Below, piece after piece: positions 26,400-37,338 of a DNA stretch of 64,000 nucleotides; position 1 is the first letter of the stretch, and every line of letters begins with the position of its first letter. The notes under the pieces are model-generated. The model was given only the letters and a program-made list of their open reading frames with translations. It made no database searches and was not told the origin of the DNA. Origin of the DNA: Anseranas semipalmata (Eukaryota > Chordata > Aves > Anseriformes > Anseranatidae); the NCBI GenBank assembly GCA_013399115.1, contig VXAA01006527.1:403223-467222 (forward strand), written 5' to 3'. A program made the position numbers and the translations under genes.

Positions 26400-26640
26400 A
26401 TTAATGCTTCATCTCTTCTGGGAGGGTGATTCACAGTTAATCAGCTCATCTATTCTGAGACATTCACAAACACTGCTCCATGGACAGGCCAGCAGGCTAT
26501 TGCTGTAACCCTTAAGTGGTTAAACCCTCTCTTTCCTTAGGGGCTTCACTGTCTCTACCGCCTTGTAACTGTTACACAATTATCATCAAACCATTGGGCC
26601 AGCTGCAGACATCAACAAAACTAGAGAAAATGTAATTTGG
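26400..26640. promoter_or_regulatory. Candidate enhancer-like non-coding block
   Basis: Complex, balanced-composition, repeat-free block with AGTTAATCAGCTCATC (26436-26451), an AAGTGG NKX-like word (26513-26518), and CAATTATCATCAAACCATTG (26577-26596). No recognisable protein frame. Confidence 0.25.
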
Positions 26641-28289
26641 GTTACCTAATGAGCAGGTTGTTTACATAAATATACCAGGTAAAGTGAAAAAAAAAAAGTT
26701 CTATGGTTTGGAACACAAATTAGTATTAGGTAGACAGAGAGAAAGAGAAACTTCCTGCACTTGAGCGGGAACGTCACACTGGATTTAATGTTCTTGTTCT
26801 CCCATTCTCCTTTAGCACTTTCAGGTAGTTCTCACAGTTTGAACAAACACTTCAAGATTCACTGTCTAGTTAGTTGAAATTTGCAGTGAAACCTTCTATT
26901 TTATTATCCCCATTTAGCAGGTACAGGTGCTGTACGCATGCAGTGGATTCTGGAACATGCCTGACTGCTTGCTTGGTATATACAAAATACAGTTCCAGCA
27001 TACCATACTAATTCCATATCGCGCATCTGTTTTATCCTTTAACTAGAAGAAATGCCAGTCACTCATCCTGTCCTCACCTTCCTGGTTTTCTGTCTTAGTA
27101 TTACTAGATGTACAAGCTCTCACTTGTTTTATTGGGCAGTATTTTAAAATAGTTTCCAAAGACTGAATTAGCAGCGTTCTTGTTGCCGGACCTATTATTC
27201 TGTCTTCTGTAGCAAAGAAAGGACCTTACAATTTTCCATACACATTCCTATTTATATTTATTAAATTCCTCTTTATTAATTGTGAGCTTGAGGTAGGTCA
27301 ACCTGTTTTTGAAATGCACTAACACATTGGCTTTCAGGTCAAATCTCCCATGCTTATCACATAATCTGTGTAACTAATATTTCCTGCTAAAAAGTTCTAG
27401 CATGCATGTGGACATTATACAGGCTGAGAAACTGCTGATGAACAGGTACCAATATGGGTTTGCTATTACAATTTCTTCCCCTAGGGGTAGGAAAATATGC
27501 TGATTGCAAATCAGTAACCTACAAAATACACATTGCACTGAAAAAACATTTAAAGGTAATACCAAATACTAATTTTAAAAGCCATTTTTCCTGGCATTTG
27601 TTAGTTATCAACCACTGTCAGTTCATCCACCAGCACAGCTATCCAGTCCTCTCAGTCCGGTTCTTAAAATTCAACTTTTATACCTTGTTTTCTCCATACT
27701 TGGTGAATCCATACCTCCTAGTCATTTACGCCATGAGAGGATTTCAATTTTCCATTTGAATCACCTAGCATTTTAATCCTTAGTATGTCTGGTCTAAAAA
27801 CCATCAAATGTAAATCAGTCTACTATTCTTGCACATTGCACTGTCCCCATTAAATATTTTCTAGATCCGTTCATATTAGGAAGTTTACCAAATCTTAAAA
27901 AAAAGCCCAGTAAACAAAACAGAGCAAAACTAAGGAGTATCCAGCTCTACCTCTTACGTCTAATGTCAGTCCATTTTCCAAAGAGGGTGATGATATTTAA
28001 GAAACTGTTAATCACTCTTATATTTATGTTTTTCCTTATTGTTATTTTGTACTGCACCAGCATTACATTTACCAGCTTCCTTAATTTTTCTTCATTATTG
28101 ATTGTCTTTTTTTTTTTTCTTTCATAGGTAATTTTAACATTATTCCTGTAAACTTACCTGCATATGACAGTTATATGTATAACTTTTACTGTACTGGTAA
28201 AGTTTACTATACTGGTTTAGTTAAAGGGAAGGAATATCCTTGGTCTGAACACAGTAATTTTGCCTGAAAAGCTACCTTATATTGACATG
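26641..28289. other. Intergenic sequence
   Basis: AT-rich; no gene recognised. An old retroposon-like word, TTATTATCCCCATTTAGCAGG, lies just before this interval's centre (about 26902-26922). A T run is at about 28109-28120. Confidence 0.45.
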
Positions 28290-28712
28290 GGCATTTCTGT
28301 AGGAGCCAGGGAACACTGATGTGGATGGACCACCTTTATGCAACGCGTGGCAGAGAGCAGCAAAGGCCACCTGCACTCTAAGGCTGGCAAGCCAGGCGCT
28401 GTGGGTGACCACCATGCAGGCTGGGCCTCAGTGGGGCCTCGGCGACCAGGCACGGTCCCACAGACATGGGCTGGACAAGCGGGGCAGGGGTGCCGACAGC
28501 AACAGATCCTAAGGACAGTGCAGTGACCATGGAAGTAAAACAAGGCAACAAGTCGGGCCTAAGGTCAATCCAGGAAAGCCAAAGAGTAACACGGGACCAG
28601 AGCTGGGCACAGGCGTACGCGCACCGCAGCCCCAGCAGCGCGAGTGCCGAGGCTCTGCGGCAGAGGGCGCGGGGGAAACCTGCGGTGCCAGCATCTGGGC
28701 TCGTGCGCTCAG
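28290..28712 (+). other. GC-rich block ending in a consensus splice donor, possible alternative first exon
   Basis: GC-rich, CpG-containing sequence (densest at about 28600-28710) between AT-rich flanks. It is about 1 kb upstream of the main CpG island. It ends GCTCAG followed by GTGAGAAA, a strong 5' splice site with GT at 28713-28714. Short frames cross it (for example one from ATG at 28466), but at the donor they end in phase 1 or 0, or hit a stop before it. None would join in frame to the phase-2 entry of the exon at 37268. If transcribed, it would be a 5' UTR exon or a non-coding RNA exon. No protein family recognised. Confidence 0.3.
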
Positions 28713-29449
28713 GTGAGAAACAGAAACGCTCCTTTCTTACCTCCCCAAATGCTCCGACCTGTAACTGAACAAATCTTCCAGGTCTTTTCCACAAAAGTTT
28801 ACTGTATTTATTACTTGAATGAGGATGGTATGATTTCTCCTACCCAGCTCTGTGGGGAGCAAATGGGATCTATAGTATGGAATATACTCTCTCCTCCAGC
28901 TTTCTAGCTGACTAGGTTCTCCAGCCAAGCAGTTGGCTTCCACAGAGATCTGCAGTTTGGAAGTCTTTTTAAAGCAAATTTTCCATTCTTTTCATTCCCT
29001 ACTGCAGATCATCTCCAACCCTTAAAGTTAGAAATTGTTAAACTATGCTAGAAATTGCCCAAAGCTTTGTCAAAACTTCTTGCAAAACACATTTAACAAA
29101 ATTTTGGGGTACCTGTTTGATCCTGTTTGCCAGCTCCCATAAGGCACATTTCAAAATCTGTCTCACTGTAATTTCTGAGTCAACATTAGCTTTGTTTTCA
29201 GCAGACTGCATCTCATCTCTCCTTTGCTTCTTTTTGAGAAGTCTCTGGTCCCCTTTAGGACCTTACTTAGGCTTGTAATTCTTTCTAGCCATCCTTCACT
29301 GCCTTTTCAGCAGCTCTGATTTCTGTGACCAGCTGTGCAAAGTGTTCTATCATAGCTCTGCAGTGTATCAGCTCACAGCCCCTCTTTCTGAGGACTTGGA
29401 CATTTTTCTTGGGCTTCTTCTGTGGTCCCTGGGCACCGGACACTTATTT
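28713..29449. other. Sequence between the GC-rich block and the main CpG island
   Basis: Mixed composition with GC rising toward the right. Short frames only, none recognised. Confidence 0.5.
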
Positions 29450-29749
29450 CTGCCCAGGGATCCCGGTGTGTTTCTTGCCACGCTCTGTCCCACTGGGGGT
29501 GGCTCACCTCTTACAGGGCTTTACAGTCCCGGTCCTCATCTGCCCTGGGTATCAGCCCCCAGAGGGTCGCTACGGACTCTGGATCGCGCTCGTGGCGCGT
29601 TTTGGCCCTGCTCAGGAGGTGCCTGACGAGTCAGCTCCCACTGACAGGACGTGAGGAGCAGCGATGGGCAGCGAGAGAGCCGGAGGGCCCCGGCCGTCCG
29701 TCGGAGACGAGTGTCCCGCTCGGCGTCCCCCTCGCCGCGACTCCCCGCC

Positions 29750-30197
29750 NNNNNNNNNNNNNNNNNNNNNNNNNNNNNNNNNNNNNNNNNNNNNNNNNNN
29801 NNNNNNNNNNNNNNNNNNNNNNNNNNNNNNNNNNNNNNNNNNNNNNNNNNNNNNNNNNNNNNNNNNNNNNNNNNNNNNNNNNNNNNNNNNNNNNNNNNNN
29901 NNNNNNNNNNNNNNNNNNNNNNNNNNNNNNNNNNNNNNNNNNNNNNNNNNNNNNNNNNNNNNNNNNNNNNNNNNNNNNNNNNNNNNNNNNNNNNNNNNNN
30001 NNNNNNNNNNNNNNNNNNNNNNNNNNNNNNNNNNNNNNNNNNNNNNNNNNNNNNNNNNNNNNNNNNNNNNNNNNNNNNNNNNNNNNNNNNNNNNNNNNNN
30101 NNNNNNNNNNNNNNNNNNNNNNNNNNNNNNNNNNNNNNNNNNNNNNNNNNNNNNNNNNNNNNNNNNNNNNNNNNNNNNNNNNNNNNNNNNNNNNNNN
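29750..30197. other. Assembly gap (448 N) inside the CpG island
   Basis: Unbroken Ns, flanked on both sides by very GC-rich sequence. This is a typical short-read dropout at a GC-rich avian promoter. The gap probably contains the DENND1A transcription start and the short first coding exon. All long open frames across this interval are artefacts of translating N. Confidence 0.99.
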
Positions 30198-30234
30198 GGC
30201 TGGAGCGGGGCGGGAGCTGCGCAGCCCCGAGGAG

Positions 30235-30261
30235 GGCAGGGCAGGGCAGGGCAGGGCAGGG
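30235..30261 (+). repeat. Short GCAGG tandem repeat
   Basis: About five tandem copies of a 5-base GCAGG unit just right of the gap, within the CpG island. A short GC-rich tandem array here may have contributed to the assembly break. Confidence 0.85.
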
Positions 30262-32920
30262 AGCGTCGCCTCCCGCCCCCGAAGCCGGCCTGGTCTCCTG
30301 GCCGCCCTCCCCCTCCTCCCCGTCCCCAGATCTCCCCGTGGCACTGCAGGGGGCCAGGCCGTGAGGGCAGGGTGGCTTTTTTCTGTTTGTTTGTTTTTAA
30401 TCTGTGCAGGCCTTAAGGAGGATTGGGGCTGCTAGAACGGGAAAGCCTTAATTGCCAGCACTGGCGACGTCTGTTCTGGGGGTGCGGTAGGGTCGAGATA
30501 GTTAAAAGCCTCGTAGCCTAGGCTGGAGTGTGCTGAAGGAAGGGTGGGTGGTCTGGCTGTGGTGACCTGAAGGTGCGTTAGCAAGGGAGTTTGGGGGGAG
30601 AAGAGTGCTGGAATGGGTTAATGCGTTAGGCCTGCAGCTCCGTGCCCTCAATACTTCGTACCATTTTCATACACCAGGGGGTTGATTTATTGGTAAGTCC
30701 TGTTGATACATTCGGTATTGTCACATTAGAGATTTCAGTTCATTCATACGCTGTTCCAGGCCAATTCTCTTCCTCTGAGACAGGGAAAGGTGTAATAAAG
30801 CTATCACCAAGCAGTGAGCGCTAAAATCTTTGTGCATGAAGGGTGTGCTACAGTGGGGACAGCCAGTTAGCTTGTATTTTATTGAGCAGTGTCAGTAGGT
30901 GCTGTTGAGCAATTGCTTTTCTTTCTTTAACACATTGTTTTTCAAGATTACAGAGGGCTTTAACTTTTCACCTCTGTTGTTTAACTTGAGTTTGAGACTG
31001 GAGTAGTAGCAGTAGTTTGCATTGTCTTTGGTGTGATGCCACATCTTTGTATTCCCGAGCCCTTAGGCTGGTTAGACATAAATATACCGGTGTTTTAGGG
31101 AAATGCAAATAGATAATGAGTGCTTGTGATGACAGCACTGAGGTGATTGGCTGGTTCCAGAAAGCAACCTTTCCTCTTTGGGAGGGGATAATTTTTTGCC
31201 CTTTTTTGGAGTATGCATTCTCAGCTGTTGTCACAAAAATCAAAGTCAGAAAAATAAGTTAAACTCTTAGATTCCGTTCAAAGTACAGGTACAATCTAAA
31301 ATTGTTGCCATCTTAACATCAGAGTGAAGGTTATGTCTGTAAGTTGCAGCTTCGGACCTTGCAGCTGTCACTCTTGCATGGGTCACTTCAAAAAATATGG
31401 TCTGAAATGACTTTTTATGATGACCTTGTCTTCAACCTGTTAAAAAGGCTGATGCTCGCTTAAAATGTAGGTGTGTTTACTGTCTCTAGGTTTTTGATTG
31501 ATGACTTGAACGGTAATGGTTTTGCATATACTTTGCTAATTGCAAATGCAGCCACTCGGATGAGGAGCTTCAACTGGCGCCCTCACCGATGCAGGAGATA
31601 AGGCAGTCAGAAGTATTTATTAGCACCAATGGACCTAAGGACTCTGTGCAAAGGCTGTTTCAGTGTGAGTGTATCTTTCAGATTACTGACAAAGTCTGCG
31701 TCTTTCTCTGTCACCAAGAAAACAGGCGGTAACCCCCTATAAGCATTACGCCCAGCTCCTGCACTTTGTGAGAAAGCATTTTGTCCACTGAGTGATCAAG
31801 TGATTTTGCCTTGAGGGACAATTAATAAATTGCTTTTTCCCACCTCTGATAAAACAGTAACAGCACCACACTGGTGCTCAAGTAGAATAAGCACAAAATT
31901 TCACAACAATCTTGAAGTATATAAAGAATGAGAGAGCCTATCAAAGAGACTCGTCAGGCCTGCTCTTTTGAGCTAGATGTCCAATCGCACTGAGGTTTTT
32001 GTTAAACATCTTTGTGCAGGATCTTTCACCTTCTGCGTTGCCAAGGGAAATGAAAAGTATTAAAAAGGGAACACATTTTACGTGTGTATTACCATATCCA
32101 TGTTTAAAAATGAAGGAATTAGAACGAAAAGTGTTAAATATTTTTAGTGTAGCATAACACATCTCTTTTTTTTTTTTTTCCCCCAAAAATTACAGATAAA
32201 TCTATGGTTTGTTTCACCTAAATTAATTTAAGTGGGATTTAAGACTTAACAGTTACTCTAATTAATTAAATTAATTAGCATACCGTACAAGTTATGCCAT
32301 ATTTCAGAAATATAGAACTTGAAAAAGAAAGTCTGCCTAGAATATGCTCTATTTTAAGGTAATTTGAGGCTTTTCTTTTGACCTCTTCCTTTTTCCAAAG
32401 GGTGCTTTTTCTCAAATTTCATTCTTTCATGTAAGATTCTGAGAAGCAGCACAGGCTCTGGAGGCATTTGCTGACTGGAGGATGGTGTTCACTTGTCATC
32501 TAATATTTAGATTGTGTTCAGCAGAATGCCTTCACAAAGAATCTTAATATAGTGAATACTGGAATCTACAGATATTGGTGAAGTTGATCTGTGGAGTAAT
32601 CTTACTTGCTGTCAACACGTGGGCTTTCTAAGCTGTGATTTTAATGAACTGAAGTTAATGCTTTACTTCCTCTCTTGTAGGGAGGAAGTAAGGAACAAAG
32701 TACTTGTTACAAACGTGAAAAAAAATTCAGGTTCCCTCTGGGCTTTATTTTCACATTTAAAATTTTGCTATTGCTGTCAGGACTTTCCGGTTCTGTCCTT
32801 CTTAATTGGATTTCCATAATTAATAGGCTTCATTTTAATTTAATTGTCCTGCTGGGATCCAGTAGTAAAGAAATAAACTAAAATCTGGGAATCAAATCCT
32901 GACCCAAAGCAGACCAGCAT

Positions 32921-32965
32921 TTTGAATTTCTGTAAAATACTGTAAATTTGAATTTCTGTAAAATA
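32921..32965 (+). repeat. 19-bp direct repeat, 26-bp period
   Basis: TTTGAATTTCTGTAAAATA occurs at 32921-32939 and again at 32947-32965. A small local duplication in intron 1. Confidence 0.9.
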
Positions 32966-34702
32966 ATATCATCTAAAGTACTTTTCAAGGTGATAAGTAG
33001 CTTCCTTATTGGGGCAATGAATCGGAGCAGGAACGAGAAAATTATTTTATAATTGGGTGTAGTGAGGCATGCCCCCCTTAGTCATACTGCCGGTGAGTTT
33101 TGGAACCCTAGCAACAATCCAGTAGTCAGATTTCTTGCTTCTTGCTATAGATTGATAATTATGAGGGATATTAAACTCTTTGGCACATGATCACTTGCAC
33201 ACACTGTGATATGCTCTGCATGAAACCTAGACATGTGTCAGTTATATTTTTGATGGATGTATAGTAATGAGTCATTAGAGTGAAAGATTGCTTAGAGGAA
33301 ATTATCAGTAGCTGCATCAGAATGAAGTGAAAGAAATCGAGAAGTTGCCAGCAATCCCGTAAGCTTTTGGCCTGTGTATAGCTGCAGGCGAAAAAGAAGG
33401 TAACGCTGGGTTACACCGGTGGGTTAAGGCTCGTGTTGGAGCGTGTCGTGCTGCGTGCGCGAGGCACCCTGTGCCGGAGAGGTTATCTGAAGCAGGGGTC
33501 TGGTTAACCCGGCTGCTGTCGCTTTGTGGTAGCCTTCAGTGCTCAAGCCATTAAAAAAGAGAAAATATATCTATTTTTGAGTAATGTGTCAGTATCAGTC
33601 TCTTGAATGGAATTGCATCGCACCATAAAAAACTTGCCATGTTCCATTCCAGAGACAGTTGTATTTCAGTGAAGAAAGACTAGATCCCTAATATTAGTCT
33701 GTTTACCATAAAGCTTTCTGTATGCTGAGATGTAATACTATCTACTTAGGGAATACCAGGCAGAAAAAGTTAAAGATATGGAAATTAATAAGGGTTGGAG
33801 GTGCGATTTCTGAATTGAATTAGCAATCATGGACCTCGAATAATTTTTGTTCTGTAAGAGATGAGTAACTAAGTTACAAGACAGCTGATAATCAGTGTCG
33901 GGCTCCTCTCTTCTGCCTCTATTTTTTAGGTAGAATGATTGTTTCTGTCATACGTGCTATTGCATTTTCCTGTGTGCAGGGAAAATACTGCTGACAGAAT
34001 TCAAATTGGGGCTTTAGACATGCAAGATGCGTACTTCTATACGGACAGCTTTGTAGAAGAACTTTAATTTTATTCTTCATAAATCTCTTGCACTTGGTAA
34101 AAACAAATCATTTTGATTGTAAAACTTGTGTAAGGCTTATTTAAAAATAGTATTTCAATATAAAATTGAATTTCTTATGGATTGCTTTGATACTAAAGCT
34201 ATTTCTACATCAGAGAGATTTGAAGTAATACCTACAAATAGCACTTATCACAGAAGCATTCTTTTCTCATAGAACTCATTCTGAATTTCTATTTACAAAA
34301 AATATTGCATTTCCTTTTCAGATTATCCAGTTATCCAATAAATGGGGTACTTCTTACATATGTGTCCTATGTATTACTTTTTTTTATCACATGCGTATGT
34401 TCACTTGATGATTGACCATGGATCTTTAAGTATTACTTGGAGGCTGCTGGGGGGAAAAGAACTGTGCGTGCGAGTGTTTAAGTTTATGATGCTATGGGCA
34501 ATTTCAGTGAGTTGAGGTTTCATACAATTCACACGTGGCATTAGATGTCTGTGGGGTAGTTTAATAATAATAAAAAGGGACTGCAAAATATACATATTAT
34601 GATGCATGTTTATGCTATGTTTGCAAGCTGTATGAAGTCTCACAGTGACTTGTTTCCTTAATTCCACAGAAAAGTTATAAAATATGCGGAATTCAACAAT
34701 GG

Positions 34703-34736
34703 CTTCATTCTCAGACTGACTTCATTCTCATACTGA
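34703..34736 (+). repeat. 17-bp tandem duplication
   Basis: CTTCATTCTCAGACTGA (34703-34719) is followed directly by CTTCATTCTCATACTGA (34720-34736), with one mismatch. Confidence 0.9.
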
Positions 34737-37267
34737 GGTGTTAGCTTGTTGAATGCAGTCTTTAATACCTAGTTTCTGACTTGGCAAAGCTACTTTAATT
34801 TCACTGTTCGTAGAAATAAGTGGACGTTTGTCATGGAATATTAAAATACAAAATTTAATGTCTTTTTGTCTGAAAGTTTTGGTATATAGTAAGTGCTCTT
34901 GCCAGCTGTGTTAAGTAGTGTTTTCACTAAAGAATTTAAACAGAGACTCTAACATAATACTAAAAAGGTGTTTGTTGTTTTATCCATTAGTTGTAAAAAT
35001 ATTTGAAAATTTATAAACTTTTAATTAAGAAAACAGGGTGCTAAAAATAGATATAAACAAGGAGGGTAAGATAAGACTGCATAGCAATATATTTTAAAAG
35101 AAGAATCATTTTTTTGTGTTAAGTGGTTATCATATCATACGCATCCTGTGCCATGATTGTAGGAACGTCGCTAAGAATCTCAACATCTGAAGCAGATTAT
35201 GTGCAGCAGCATCTCTAAGTAACACAAAGAGTTATACAAGTTTATTTCATACCACTAAGTAACAGTTGCTTTGCTGATTTTAGGTTTGTTGTGACTTACC
35301 AATGCATTCTTCTGAACAATGGCTGCTAAATGCAAATCAGTTGGGAACTGGTGGCAAATTAAATTAAAATTAATTGAATTGTGGACAATATTGTTGCTCC
35401 TGAGAGCTGCTCTGTAAAACTGTAGAGGGTGATCCTATGCTAGTGAAACCAATGGTAGCTTTTCTGTTAACTTAAATAGGTGTGGGGTTTGGCTTAGAGC
35501 CACTTGAGTTGCACTGAGTGGGTCTGTCACATGTGTAGCAATGTTTTTTTTTATCACTTTTGGTGTTAAAGTAGGATAAAAATGATAGAAATTCTGTGAA
35601 GAATAGGCTCAACATGTTTATATTTTTGGTTTGAGATGCTGAGTAAGATGAGGTGGGTTTTTTTTTGTTTTTTATTATTCAGGTGGGAATTCTAGTGTAT
35701 ATATATGTTTTTCTTTCTTGCCATTCTTTTCATTCCTAGCTGTAAGGGAACCAACAAAATTCACAAGTTACTTATACCTCAACAGTTTTCTAATTTTAGA
35801 TAGTTTACGTTAACACATAGGAGACCATATTATCACTATGCAAACAGCTATAAATTTAGAACAGTAATTACGCAGTTTTGATACTTGGTTTTAACTGGAA
35901 AATCTAAGAATAAAGTGTCACATGTTCAGACTTACAAAATCCTTATTTCAGTAACCAAACAATTACAAACTCTAATGTGTGATTCTCTTTAATCTCATCA
36001 AAAATTCTGGAGTTGCTAAAATTGTCAGAAATTGAACTCAAAATATACTTTCTTACACAATCACTTGTAGCATTTATGTGCTCCTTATGAAGTATATTTC
36101 CAGAGCTTCATTTATTGAGTTGGTTTTAGAATTGTATTAGTAAGAACTGAAAATGTACGCCAAGTGTTTTTTTTCCTCAGTCATATAGCATTAACTTTCT
36201 ACTTTAGTACTGGTATATTAATAACCCTGGATGAGAATAGTCTCTTTCTGCAAGCTTCATTTACCTTTTGTAGCTGAATTTGGTATCTTCTTTGACCATA
36301 TCACCTATTTCCTTTTTTCATTTGCATCTGGCAACTCTCCATATTTAAGACTCTGGAGTTTCATGAGGTGAAACCTTGTGCATTTGAAATATTCTTCAGC
36401 ATGGCCTTTCTGACAAAGAGAGACAACTATTTTGACAGATATTAAAGAGGGGAACTGTCTTCATTTTAAATACAGCCTCTTAATTTTTCCAGCAATGTAT
36501 GTATAAAATGGCTTTGCATCCTCTTGACTGCTGCTGCTTTATTTTTTTTCTTTCCTTTTTTTCTGAGTATACAGGTGTCATGAAGTTGAACTCAAGGGTT
36601 GCAGTAATGAAAATGTGAATCTGGGTTGTTTGTCCCACATTAGACAATTTGACTTTGCTTTCAGTTTGGTAAAGAGAAAAGGGGTATTTAGGATTTTTTT
36701 TTTCTGAAAAAATACCCAAGATGGTGTTTAGCATGTACAGCAGTTTATTTTCTCATTTGAAAGTAAAGGTGAAATAAGAAAGAACTTGCTTTTGCATGTG
36801 CATATGTAATCAAATCTAATATTATGCCCAAGAACTGAAATGAACATTATATCACTTTTTCAGAATGTTACTCAGAGAAACAAAAAGCATAGTTTTCTTT
36901 TTCTGGCAAAGTTTCTGAATGACAGGCCTGTGACATTTTAGTATCTAGAAATGCAGTCAGGTCACGGTAATTGAAATGACATAAAGGATCTGTGTGCTTG
37001 ATTTCTGTTGTTTTTTATTTAATTTTATTTTCTCAGTGGAATTTGTTTAGACACTGTTTATACTGACTGAGCTGAGCTTCAGTACCTACCTGGTACATAC
37101 CTGTAAGGCAGAAAGATCTGAGGTCATCAGACCATAAAACAAGAAATCTATTTTATCAAGTTGTCACTGTAATCTATGCATTCTTAGAATCCTTTTTGTC
37201 TGAGTAATTGAAAACATACTTGGAAAAAAATTCTCAGTGTGCTAAATACTTTTTTTTTTTCTTTCAG

Positions 37268-37338
37268 ACAAAATCCGGAAACTACATTTGAAGTGTATGC
37301 AGAAGTAACTTATTCAGGCATCAGTTGCATTGGGAAAG
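37268..37338 (+). CDS. DENND1A: DENND1A exon 2 (start of the uDENN region), 71-bp internal coding exon
   Basis: Seen: a branch-point-like GCTAAAT (about 37241-37247), a T-rich tract (37250-37265) and AG at 37266-37267. One base then completes a codon, followed by 23 open codons, one leftover G at 37338, and a GTAATG donor from 37339. The peptide begins QNPETTFEVY, continues AEV, and ends TYSGISCIGK. Known: DENND1A (connecdenn 1) is a DENN-domain guanine exchange factor for Rab35 on clathrin-coated and endosomal membranes. Its N-terminus as I recall it reads MGSRIK followed by QNPETTFEVY. The length from Q7 to the next intron-like border is the same 23 residues, and about 13 of 23 match, nearly all in the first 15. 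The phase-2 entry fits completion of Lys6. DENND1B and DENND1C fit much worse (DENND1B has ANPDRTFDL here). The last eight residues differ from the mammalian sequence. No other DENND1A exon was recognised in the window. Inference: orthologous exon 2, with upstream and downstream exons hidden in the gap or beyond the window. Confidence 0.8.

Larger units (their letters stand above)
29450..30365 (+). promoter_or_regulatory. DENND1A: CpG island, probable DENND1A promoter and first exon (core lost in gap)
   Basis: GC content and CpG density climb from about 29450, peak on both sides of the N run (29640-29749 and 30198-30345), and fall back to AT-rich sequence after about 30370. It is the nearest CpG island upstream of the DENND1A exon at 37268. 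From this point on, the + strand shows transcription-type T excess. The left flank has a TGACGAGTCAGC element (about 29620) of AP-1/MARE-like form. An ATG at 29664 begins MGSERAGG; it shares only MGS with the expected MGSRIK start, and no donor in the right phase follows, so I do not take it as the DENND1A start. The expected ATG-to-donor segment is not visible and is probably within 29750-30197. The island assignment is inference; the composition is seen directly. Confidence 0.7.
30366..37267 (+). other. DENND1A: DENND1A intron 1 (inferred)
   Basis: About 6.9 kb between the CpG island and the exon at 37268. No convincing exon was seen. The + strand is T-rich with long T runs (for example near 32167, 35659, 36541, 36697 and 37250). 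It includes a 19-base direct repeat (32921/32947) and a 17-base tandem duplication (34703-34736). No recognisable mobile element. The intron status depends on exon 1 lying in the gap. Confidence 0.6.

Noticed and set aside
1..29000. LHX2 exons on the reverse strand
   Set aside because: Expected only from human gene order; no LIM-domain or homeodomain coding sequence was recognised in the left part, so LHX2 would lie beyond the window.
29664..29749. ATG starting MGSERAGG as the DENND1A start
   Set aside because: Shares only MGS with the expected MGSRIK start, continues without a phase-2 donor, and runs into the gap.
29422..30435. Long frames across the first gap on both strands
   Set aside because: They are open only because N is translated as unknown residues; the flanks are Ala/Arg/Pro-rich CpG-island translations.
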